A stretch of 14,010 nucleotides of DNA from the NCBI GenBank assembly GCA_002308615.1, contig DBWC01000071.1, positions 323-14,332 on the forward strand, given 5' to 3'. The translations under genes and the position numbers were made by a program. This stretch comes from Clostridiales bacterium UBA1248 (lineage in GTDB: Bacteria > Bacillota > Clostridia > Oscillospirales > CAG-272). The notes below the pieces were generated by a model. The model did no database searches, was not told where the DNA came from, and was given only the letters and a program-made list of their open reading frames with translations. Each line of letters begins with the position of its first letter. Positions within the stretch are counted from its first letter, which is position 1. Of this stretch, positions 1 through 6,367 are shown one piece after another.

Positions 1-125
1 AGCTTGTCGTAATCCGGCTCGTCGCGCGTAGTGCGTCTGAGCTCCGGGATGCCGCTCGCTTTTGAAAATTCTATCCATATTTCGGGGACGAGCACGCCCT
101 CAAGGTCCAAACATACTATATTCAT
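1..125 (-). CDS. thrH: ThrH, phosphoserine phosphatase / homoserine phosphotransferase (5' part only)
   Basis: This is the first 41 codons of a gene whose 3' end lies beyond the left edge. The translation begins MNIVCLDLEGVLVPEIW and continues with TTRDEPDYDKL. This matches the N-terminus of ThrH, a HAD-superfamily enzyme that hydrolyses phosphoserine and can pass the phosphate to homoserine, linking serine and threonine metabolism in the cytoplasm. D7 in DLEG is the expected phospho-accepting aspartate of HAD motif I, and the acidic second residue is E9, as in ThrH rather than the usual DxD. A GAGGTG ribosome-binding site lies 6 bases before the ATG, and a consensus promoter stands just upstream. 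The catalytic motifs further along cannot be seen. Confidence in the family is high because the N-terminus of ThrH is distinctive. Confidence 0.9.
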   Translation of the reverse strand, partial: MNIVCLDLEGVLVPEIWIEFSKASGIPELRRTTRDEPDYDK

Positions 126-153
126 ATTAACACCTCGTTGTTTTTTGAACACT

Positions 154-181
154 ATTATACACGTTTTTTCGCATTTGTCAA
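154..181 (-). promoter_or_regulatory. Sigma-A promoter for thrH
   Basis: On the minus strand a perfect TTGACA (176-181) and a perfect TATAAT (154-159) are separated by 16 bases. Transcription should start near 147, about 20 bases before the thrH ATG. It lies in the 63-base gap after the glycosidase gene. I see no terminator hairpin in that gap, so read-through from the glycosidase into thrH is possible. Confidence 0.85.
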
Positions 182-188
182 TACCGGA

Positions 189-1259
189 TCATTCGTAATC
201 CTCTATCCTCCACTCGTCAAGCCAGTCTATTATAACTCTTTCGCCGTCGAACCGAAGCGGAAGCCACACGTAATCCGCCTCTTTTGTCTTTGCGGGCGGT
301 ATGGCGGCGTATTCTTTCTGCACCGCTTCTCTTTGCTCTTCAGTTGAATCCGGATCGAACATCACGTTGAAAAATCTCTCGTAACACTCGTACGGGACGT
401 CCATGGCGTTAGGCATCCAGCGGTCAGCGCAGGCGATATAAAGGTCCTTTTTTCCGGGGACTTTAAAAACGCTCGATATCTGGCTGTGATACGAGGTGCG
501 GCTCGGATCGTCCGGGTGCGGATCGCCTAACACCGTATAAGGCCCGTGCCAGCTGTCGGCGACGGCGACCTCCGAGGGATTCGGCAGATAGCCGGATGTG
601 CCGGAGGTTATGAGATAATGCTTGTTTTTACGCATAAAATGAGCCGTCGCCTCGCGCACGTACGGCGGATGGCTGTGCGGAAAATGCGTTGAATAATAAC
701 CTGTCACGTCCGTGTAATCCGACGTAAGATCGGCGCATATCGTCTCGGAATGGACGCGCTCGAAATAGTAATACGCCTTGCCGTCGTCCGCTACGGCGAG
801 ATCGAAATCGCCCGCGCTCATATCAAGCGGATAAAGCCCCTCGCGCACCTTCGTATAAGGTCCGGTCAGCTTGTCCGCGGTGAGCACGGTCTCGCTCTGC
901 GTCCCGTCCTTCTGCATTATCTTTAACCAGCAGACGAATTTTTTTGTTTTTTTATTGTATATGATATGCGGTCTGTCCATGTACGAGGACGGATGTATGC
1001 TCGATTTCGGATCGTTCGGCTCAGGCGGGATTATAAGTCCGAGATCGTCCCAGTTGTAAAGATCCGCCGAGCGGTAACAGCGGACGCCCCAGTGCCAGAT
1101 GTTTTTATCCGGATCCGTGAATTCTTTGTTTTCTCCGTACCAGTAATACGCACCGTCAAGATACATGACGGAGCCGCCGTGCGCCTGTATGCGCTCGCCC
1201 TTGGTGTCAAGCCATACCTTTCCCGGACGTATGCTGTTATATTTTTCCCGATCGCTCAT
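189..1259 (-). CDS. Glycoside hydrolase family 43-type beta-propeller glycosidase
   Basis: The 356-residue protein has no signal peptide, so it should act in the cytoplasm on imported oligosaccharides. The N-terminal segment DTKGERIQAHGGSV (18-31) followed by YYWYGE (38-43) is typical of GH43 enzymes related to the exo-galactanase subfamilies. Further family-like blocks are DRPHIIYN (95-102), VREATAHF (201-208, E203 being the likely catalytic acid), LITSGTSGYLPNP (216-228) and HSQISSVF (258-265). The substrate cannot be read from the sequence; galactose- or arabinose-containing glycans are plausible for these subfamilies. The ATG has the site AAAGGTGAT 4 bases upstream, and a strong promoter lies at 1299-1327. 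Nothing suggests truncation, and the gene is transcribed alone or with thrH. The GH43 fold is well supported and the specificity is not. Confidence 0.85.
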   Translation of the reverse strand: MSDREKYNSIRPGKVWLDTKGERIQAHGGSVMYLDGAYYWYGENKEFTDPDKNIWHWGVRCYRSADLYNWDDLGLIIPPEPNDPKSSIHPSSYMDRPHIIYNKKTKKFVCWLKIMQKDGTQSETVLTADKLTGPYTKVREGLYPLDMSAGDFDLAVADDGKAYYYFERVHSETICADLTSDYTDVTGYYSTHFPHSHPPYVREATAHFMRKNKHYLITSGTSGYLPNPSEVAVADSWHGPYTVLGDPHPDDPSRTSYHSQISSVFKVPGKKDLYIACADRWMPNAMDVPYECYERFFNVMFDPDSTEEQREAVQKEYAAIPPAKTKEADYVWLPLRFDGERVIIDWLDEWRIEDYE

Positions 1260-1298
1260 ATTATCACCTTTCTTTGATCATACGCGTAATATATACTG

Positions 1299-1327
1299 AT
1301 TGTATCACACGGGTGAAATTTTGTCAA
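1299..1327 (-). promoter_or_regulatory. Sigma-A promoter for the GH43 gene
   Basis: The minus strand carries TTGACA (1322-1327), a 17-base spacer and TACAAT (1299-1304). A TGA directly before the -10 gives an extended -10 element. Transcription should start near 1292, about 33 bases before the ATG. I see no operator or catabolite-repression site that I can name. The stretch between this promoter and the riboswitch promoter (1328-1417) is AT-rich and holds nothing I can identify. Confidence 0.85.
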
Positions 1328-1417
1328 GCCGGATATCCGTACGCCGCCGCAAATGGTTATTGTGCCTAAGTTTATTTGTATACTGTGCACAAAAATATAA
1401 ATTTAATAAAATAAACA

Positions 1418-1446
1418 TTGACACGATAAAAATAATATGATAAACT
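1418..1446 (+). promoter_or_regulatory. Promoter of the riboswitch-diguanylate cyclase unit
   Basis: A perfect TTGACA (1418-1423) is followed after 17 bases by TAAACT (1441-1446), which matches four of six -10 positions. The region is very AT-rich. The predicted start near 1453 places the riboswitch aptamer at the very 5' end of the transcript, as expected for a leader RNA. Confidence 0.65.
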
Positions 1447-1463
1447 TGATTTGATATGAAATC

Positions 1464-1535
1464 AGTAATACCCAGGCAAAATCGGAGAAATTCGGTGACG
1501 CAAAGCTATAGGGCCTTAAACGGCAGCCAGTTGCT
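1464..1535 (+). promoter_or_regulatory. Cyclic di-GMP-I (GEMM-I) riboswitch aptamer
   Basis: The conserved blocks appear in order: AGGCAAA (1474-1480), a stem closed by a GAAA tetraloop (1481-1486 paired with 1491-1496, loop 1487-1490), GACGCAAAGC (1497-1506), CTATAGGGCC, then GGCAGCCAGTTGC (1522-1534). Closing stem P1 can form between AGTAA (1464-1468) and TTGCT (1531-1535). The tetraloop stem, the A of GACGCA (A1502, which stacks between the ligand guanines in the known Vc2 structure) and the G of GGCAAA (G1475, equivalent to the base-reading G20) are all present. That favours c-di-GMP over 3',3'-cGAMP. The P3 arm is short. The aptamer lies 131 bases before the start of a diguanylate cyclase gene and is followed by an intrinsic terminator. 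Confidence 0.93.
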
Positions 1536-1579
1536 CGTTGTAAAACGTTTAGGGTCGCGGTTAAATAAGTATTTGCTTT

Positions 1580-1613
1580 AAGCCGAAAGAATCATGTTCT
1601 GAGGCTTTTTTTT
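1580..1613 (+). terminator. Riboswitch-controlled intrinsic terminator with competing antiterminator
   Basis: AAGCC (1580-1584) pairs with GGCTT (1603-1607), and inside it AGAA (1588-1591) pairs with TTCT (1597-1600). Eight T residues follow (1606-1613). The 5' arm can pair instead with upstream sequence: CGGTTAAA (1558-1565) is complementary to TTTAAGCCG (1577-1585) apart from one bulged G. Forming that hairpin would break the terminator. This is the layout of a transcription-attenuation expression platform. Whether ligand turns the gene on or off cannot be settled by eye. Confidence 0.85.
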
Positions 1614-1665
1614 GCGTTCGGGACGAGATCCATACTATGAAGACAAGCAAAAGAGGATTTATTTG

Positions 1666-4353
1666 ATGAACGAAAAGATACCGGGAAAAGCAAAGCGAGT
1701 AAAAAGGCCTATAAGGAGAAGTCTGCTCATAGTAATGATAAGTATGTTCGCGGTCTTGTGCATACTTCTCTCTATCATAGCATCCGTTTTCTTCTCAAAG
1801 GCGCTTTACGCTCAGTTTGATTCAAAGCTGACCGGAGTCATTACGTATGTTGAAAACAATATTGACGCGGACGATCTGAAAACATGCATTGACACGGGCG
1901 TCACATCCGCGAAATATGACGAGACCCAGCAGCTTTTAAATAAACTGGTAGACAGTATAGACGTGGAGTATATTTATATCATAATACCGAAAGAAACGGT
2001 TTTGGTCAACGCGATAACGTCGACGAGCACGAAGGAATTCGAAGAAGGACAGGACAATTTACCGATTCTGTTTGAGGCCGACTGGTTCACGAAGGACGAA
2101 GTAGCGAAATTCAAAGCCTTCTGGGGTTCTGACGGTATAAATTTCTTTGAGGAAACGGATTCGTACGAGGGTACGGCACAGTCGCGCTACACCGCCTGCA
2201 AGCCGCTCAAGACTTCAAACGGGCAGACCATCGCGCTTATCTGCGTGGATCTTGACAGTACCGATCTGCGCGCCATGGTAACGCGTACCGTCGTGATAAG
2301 CATAATCATAGTCGCGGTCGTATTCGTCATTTTCGGCTTGTCTCTCATATTGTGGATATACCGAAATATCACCGGACCGCTGCGCGCGCTTGAATCGAGC
2401 GCGAACGAGTTCGCCTCCGGCACGAGCGGTGAGGAAGAGCTGAAATACAAAGTGCCCGTCATAAGATCCGAAAACGAGGTACGTTCCCTCGGCGACGCCA
2501 TCAAGAAGATGACCGATGATATACGGAACTACATAGCCGACAGGGACGAAAAGGAAATGATAATACGCAAAACGGAAGAAGAAAACGCGGTGCTTGCGGA
2601 AAAAGCCGCTTCCGCCGCGAAGATAGCGGAGCTTTCGCAGTCCGTTTCCGTTCTGCTTGACAATATGCCCGCTCTTACGTTCTATAAAGACCCGGAAACC
2701 GGAAAATACCTCGGCTGCAACCAGTCCTTTGCCGTATACGCGGGAAAAAGCGACCCCACCGGGGTCGTCGGTCTTACGGATTACGATCTGTTTGCCAAGG
2801 GCGACGCGGATCATTTCATTGAAGTAGACCATAAAACGATGGCGCTCGATTACCCGTACATAATACTTGAGACCGCCACGGACGCAAACGGGATCCTCAG
2901 AACGTTCCAGACGACGAAACTGAAATTCAAGGACTCCTCGGGCAGCCTGAGACTGCTCGGAATGTGTATGGACTTAACGGATATGACGTCCGCAAAGCGT
3001 GAAACGGAGGAGGCGCGTAAAGCGTACGAGTCCGCCATGAGCTCCAACCTGACGTATTCAAGCATAGCGCGCGCACTGTCAACGGATTACTCGTATATCT
3101 ACTACGTCAATATTGTTTCCGGCGAATTTGCGGAATACAAAAACGACAACACCGAGGAATCTCTTGTGATAACGCGTCGCGGAACAGACTTCTTCGTCGA
3201 GGCGAGAGAAAGGGCGCTTACCGTAATATACAAGGACGACAACAAGGCGTTCATAGCCTCGTTCACAAAAGAAAACGTGCTTGAAAAAATAGATACCGCG
3301 GGAGCTTTCACGGCGACGTACCGTCAGATCATCGACGACGTCCCGGTATACGTTAATATGAAAGCTACGCGTATAAAGAACGACCCGCAGCATATAGTCG
3401 TAGGCATATACAGCGTTGACGTTCAGATGAAATACAAGGAAACGCTCGAGCGCCTGCAGGAAGAACAGACGACGTATTCCCGTATATCCGCCCTGTCCGG
3501 AGATTTCATATGTATTTATACGGTAGATCCCGGAACGGATTACTTTGCGGAATACAGCGTTAAAAGAGAGTACGCCGAGCTCGGCATTGAAAAAGAAGGC
3601 GACCGCTTCTTTGACAGATGCAGGGGAGACAACACCCGCGTCATCTGGCCTGAGGACAGGGAGATGTACCTTTCCATGTTGACAAAAGAGAATATGCTGA
3701 AAGAGATAGAAAGTCACGGGATGTTTACGATGAGCTACCGTCTTAATATATCCGGCAGTCCGCTGTACGTATCGCTCAAAGCGGCGATGGTAAAAGAAAA
3801 GGACGGACCGCAGCTCATCATAGGCGTTATCAACATCGACGCTCAGGTAAAGCGGGAGAAGGAATATGACTACAACCTCTCCGTTGCGCGCAGCAAGGCG
3901 AATATAGACGCTCTCACGGGCGTTAAGAACAAGCACGCCTATATAGACGCGGAGGCGTCTTTAAACGCGATGATAGAGGAAGGCGAGCCGCCTGAATTCG
4001 CTCTTGTGGTATTTGACGTCAACGGTCTTAAGATCATAAACGACACGCAGGGGCACAGAGCCGGAGACGAGCTTATACGCGGCGCTTGCATGATCATCTG
4101 CAAGCAGTTCAAGCACAGCCCCGTGTTCCGTATCGGCGGAGACGAATTTGCCGTAATAGTGCAGGGGCAGGATTACGAAAGCATAGACGACCTTGTTTTT
4201 GGCGTAGAGGAGATAAACCTGAAAAACAAGGCGGAGCACGGCATAATAGTGGCGTGCGGTATGGCTAAATACTCAGGCGAGCGAAACGTTGCGGAGCTGT
4301 TTGAAAAAGCGGACAGCGCGATGTACGAAAACAAAAAGATGCTTAAGCAGTAA
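1666..4353 (+). CDS. Membrane diguanylate cyclase (sensor-HAMP-PAS-PAS-like x2-GGDEF)
   Basis: The 895-residue protein should make c-di-GMP from two GTP at the inner face of the membrane. Order: basic N-terminus; membrane helix 19-42; extracellular sensor about 43-205, possibly Cache-like; second helix 208-231; HAMP 232-285; coiled coil 286-327; PAS about 328-442; two similar modules at about 463-588 and 603-728; GGDEF domain 737-893. The active site reads FRIGGDEFAV (GGDEF at 824-828), with metal-site D784 in FDVNGLKIIND and GHRAGDEL behind it, so catalysis looks intact. The residues where the inhibitory RxxD site should stand read FKHS, so the I-site is absent. There is no EAL or HD-GYP domain. 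The ATG at 1666 is chosen because AGAGG lies 9 bases before it; the frame stays open upstream to a TTG at 1612, but that lies in the terminator T-tract. The gene stands alone behind a c-di-GMP riboswitch. Confidence 0.93.
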   Translation: MNEKIPGKAKRVKRPIRRSLLIVMISMFAVLCILLSIIASVFFSKALYAQFDSKLTGVITYVENNIDADDLKTCIDTGVTSAKYDETQQLLNKLVDSIDVEYIYIIIPKETVLVNAITSTSTKEFEEGQDNLPILFEADWFTKDEVAKFKAFWGSDGINFFEETDSYEGTAQSRYTACKPLKTSNGQTIALICVDLDSTDLRAMVTRTVVISIIIVAVVFVIFGLSLILWIYRNITGPLRALESSANEFASGTSGEEELKYKVPVIRSENEVRSLGDAIKKMTDDIRNYIADRDEKEMIIRKTEEENAVLAEKAASAAKIAELSQSVSVLLDNMPALTFYKDPETGKYLGCNQSFAVYAGKSDPTGVVGLTDYDLFAKGDADHFIEVDHKTMALDYPYIILETATDANGILRTFQTTKLKFKDSSGSLRLLGMCMDLTDMTSAKRETEEARKAYESAMSSNLTYSSIARALSTDYSYIYYVNIVSGEFAEYKNDNTEESLVITRRGTDFFVEARERALTVIYKDDNKAFIASFTKENVLEKIDTAGAFTATYRQIIDDVPVYVNMKATRIKNDPQHIVVGIYSVDVQMKYKETLERLQEEQTTYSRISALSGDFICIYTVDPGTDYFAEYSVKREYAELGIEKEGDRFFDRCRGDNTRVIWPEDREMYLSMLTKENMLKEIESHGMFTMSYRLNISGSPLYVSLKAAMVKEKDGPQLIIGVINIDAQVKREKEYDYNLSVARSKANIDALTGVKNKHAYIDAEASLNAMIEEGEPPEFALVVFDVNGLKIINDTQGHRAGDELIRGACMIICKQFKHSPVFRIGGDEFAVIVQGQDYESIDDLVFGVEEINLKNKAEHGIIVACGMAKYSGERNVAELFEKADSAMYENKKMLKQ

Positions 4354-4364
4354 CAACAAAACAA

Positions 4365-4399
4365 AAAACGGCGTACTTTTAAACGGAGTACGCCGTTTT
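4365..4399. terminator. Bidirectional intrinsic terminator between convergent genes
   Basis: AAAACGGCGTAC (4365-4376) and GTACGCCGTTTT (4388-4399) form a perfect 12-bp stem around an 11-base loop. A run of T follows the stem on either strand. It sits between the stop of the diguanylate cyclase (4353) and the stop of the last gene of the minus-strand operon (4415), so it can end both transcripts. Confidence 0.93.
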
Positions 4400-4414
4400 A
4401 TTATTCGGTGCTGA

Positions 4415-5272
4415 TCAGATATTATCTATACGCTCGCCGAACATATTGCCAAGCTTTATTAAGCTGTCCGAGTCGTAGTGGCCTATATCCGGCTCGTCGT
4501 ACGGCTCGTTTGTCGTTGTAAGGCCCGCGCCTATCGTGTCAAGGAAAACGCAGTCCGGCCGCTTTTCGGCGTATTTGCGTTTGATCTCGTTCATACGCTC
4601 GTATCGCTCCCAGACCTTGCTTATGCCCGCGTCTATAAACACGCAGCCGTCGATATATTCTGCAAACCGGGTTTTAAGATCGTATAGAAACGCGTCGTAA
4701 TTATCAGCGTACGCGACGGTCGCCTCTTCACTGTTGGCGTCGCTTTCTCCCTGCATCCAGCAGAGCGCTTTTATTGACGGAGCATAACCTTTATCCTCAA
4801 GCGTTTTTATGCTTTCGGATAATAGCTTTACAAGTTCGTTATAGCACCAGCCGGGGCGGAAACTCTCGCCCGCCATAAGCGCTGCCGCCGCGTCTTCTTT
4901 CTGATCCGCAAATGAATCCGGATCGTATTTTTTATCCGCGGACGGGGATATGAAATCGTTATAAAGCGTCACGCCGCCGAAAGCGCATTTGACGATGAAA
5001 AACTCTTGCCCCGGGTATTTTTTATCAAGCGTCTCGGCTATGCCGACCTCGAGCCCGAACGTATCGTCCGTCAGGACCGTGCAGTTGAACGTCGTTTTTT
5101 CAAAGCCTTTGCTTTTTTTATCGTGCGAATAATAATTTATCTTTATATTTTCATACCCGTCGCGCCATTTTCGTATGCGCTCCGGCGGAAAATGCTTTGA
5201 CAAATACTCAACGTATGCGCAGCCTACGGCGTTTGACTGCCCGGCAAGTATTACGATATCCGCCTTTTTCAT
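4415..5272 (-). CDS. SASA/SGNH-type carbohydrate acetylesterase
   Basis: The protein (285 residues) belongs to the sialate O-acetylesterase-like family of SGNH hydrolases, which remove acetyl groups from sugars. AGQSNAVG (10-17) holds nucleophile S13. CWMQGESDAN (171-180) is the WxQGES block that contributes to the oxyanion hole. DIGHYDS (262-268) supplies the likely D262/H265 pair near the C-terminus. There is no signal peptide, so it is probably cytoplasmic, unlike its two exported neighbours. The true substrate could be an acetylated sialic acid, xylan fragment or other glycan. The ATG at 5272 is preferred because GAGG lies 7 bases before it; an in-frame ATG at 5278 would be too close to that site and adds only two residues. 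It is the last gene of the operon, running into the terminator, and its start abuts the stop of the Ig-repeat protein gene. Confidence 0.85.
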   Translation of the reverse strand: MKKADIVILAGQSNAVGCAYVEYLSKHFPPERIRKWRDGYENIKINYYSHDKKSKGFEKTTFNCTVLTDDTFGLEVGIAETLDKKYPGQEFFIVKCAFGGVTLYNDFISPSADKKYDPDSFADQKEDAAAALMAGESFRPGWCYNELVKLLSESIKTLEDKGYAPSIKALCWMQGESDANSEEATVAYADNYDAFLYDLKTRFAEYIDGCVFIDAGISKVWERYERMNEIKRKYAEKRPDCVFLDTIGAGLTTTNEPYDEPDIGHYDSDSLIKLGNMFGERIDNI

Positions 5273-5274
5273 AT

Positions 5275-6363
5275 TCATTCCTCTATAAGCGTTTTTTCGG
5301 TTTTATAGCTGTCGTACACGTTTACTTTTACCGTGAATTCCGTTTTGTTGCCCGTCAGGTCTTCCGATAAAAGCGTCAGCGTATGCGTGCCGGCGGTTAG
5401 TTTTCCCGCGCCGTCAAGCGCGCCGTCCGACCAGATCTGTTTTACCGTGACGTTATCTTCATTGTCGCCCGCGGTCACGGTCAGCGCGGGTATGCAGCCG
5501 GTAACTGTGTTTATCTCGGGGACTGAAAAATCTATTTTCGGCGCCTCCGTGTCTTTTTCCTTTACTTTGACGTTCAGCTTTATCTGCGACCGGTTGCCGA
5601 AGCCGTCCGTCGCGGTAAGATAACAGGTATGTTCGCCTTTTACAACGTGCCCGTCTTTGTCAAGGGAGCCGTCGGACCATTCAAAAACGATCGGTATATC
5701 GCGCTTTTCGTACTCGTCATACGCCGCCGCGTCTATGACGAAAGGCTTGCCCTCCGTTATAGTTATATCCGTTTCGCCGTTATACGTGATTACCGGCGGC
5801 ACGTCGTCGGAATCCACGTATTCAACGTAAATGCAGTCTATATAAGTTTTCAGCATGCCCGCGCCGTCTGAGTAGCGGAAGCCGAAGCCGAATTTGCCTA
5901 ACGTGCCGTCCTCATTCAGAAGCTTTGTCATGCCCGAGGCGTCAAGCGTCACGTCTTCCCATTCGCCGGGCTTTGACGCGACGTGACGAAGCTCCCACGA
6001 TACGCCGGCGTCGACCGTGATGCGCACTTCTTTTACTTCCTTCGGATAAAGTACGCGCATATGAAGAGCTTTTACTATTGATAACGGAATGCTCCTGTCG
6101 CTGAAATCGACCGTTATACCCGACGCGCCGTAGTTTGATTCAAGCATCATAACGTTTCCGGTATAACCGTCCGGGACTCCTTCGCTTTTCGCCTCCTGCT
6201 CCGTATATATCTTCATTTCAGCATACGTATATGGAGACGTTTTCGCGTCGTGGTCCGTATAAGGTATCTCGTCTGCTGCGTTTTCCGATACGGGCGCGGC
6301 GAATACTGTTAACGGCAGCAATGAAAGCGCCAGAACGACCGATAATACTTTAATTATTTTCAT
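5275..6363 (-). CDS. Secreted protein with two Ig-like repeats
   Basis: A 362-residue protein of unknown function. Residues 1-22 form a signal peptide (KIIK, then a leucine-rich core ending FAA), with cleavage likely near A22/A23. Residues about 30-185 form a beta-rich domain that resembles a carbohydrate-binding or galactose-binding-like fold. Two Ig-like repeats follow (about 187-268 and 271-351), both with the pattern WSDGxLDxxG, GxHT and DxxGN, as in DUF5011/HYR-type extracellular modules. No catalytic motif, LPXTG or membrane anchor is visible, so it is probably released or bound non-covalently to the surface. The start at 6363 is chosen over an upstream ATG at 6408 because it is preceded by GAGGTGA and begins directly with the signal peptide. 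It begins 4 bases after the phosphatase stop, so the two are co-translated and may work together on the cell exterior. Confidence 0.75.
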   Translation of the reverse strand: MKIIKVLSVVLALSLLPLTVFAAPVSENAADEIPYTDHDAKTSPYTYAEMKIYTEQEAKSEGVPDGYTGNVMMLESNYGASGITVDFSDRSIPLSIVKALHMRVLYPKEVKEVRITVDAGVSWELRHVASKPGEWEDVTLDASGMTKLLNEDGTLGKFGFGFRYSDGAGMLKTYIDCIYVEYVDSDDVPPVITYNGETDITITEGKPFVIDAAAYDEYEKRDIPIVFEWSDGSLDKDGHVVKGEHTCYLTATDGFGNRSQIKLNVKVKEKDTEAPKIDFSVPEINTVTGCIPALTVTAGDNEDNVTVKQIWSDGALDGAGKLTAGTHTLTLLSEDLTGNKTEFTVKVNVYDSYKTEKTLIEE

Positions 6364-6367
6364 GCCG

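Noticed and set aside
138..347. Plus-strand reading frame over the GH43 3' end, and similar antisense frames across the operon and the cyclase
   Set aside because: They lie opposite well-supported genes, lack family motifs and mostly lack ribosome-binding sites; the codon bias of the real genes keeps the opposite frames open.
1464..1535. 3',3'-cGAMP-selective variant of the GEMM-I riboswitch
   Set aside because: The base-reading position in GGCAAA is G as in c-di-GMP riboswitches; cGAMP variants typically have A there. The alignment is by eye, so it is not fully excluded.
1612..1665. Upstream extension of the diguanylate cyclase from TTG at 1612
   Set aside because: The TTG lies in the T-tract of the riboswitch terminator and has no ribosome-binding site, while ATG 1666 has AGAGG at good spacing and starts with the basic segment before the membrane helix.
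2900..2907. Second GAACGTTC copy as a LexA-like site
   Set aside because: It lies inside the diguanylate cyclase coding region, far from any promoter.
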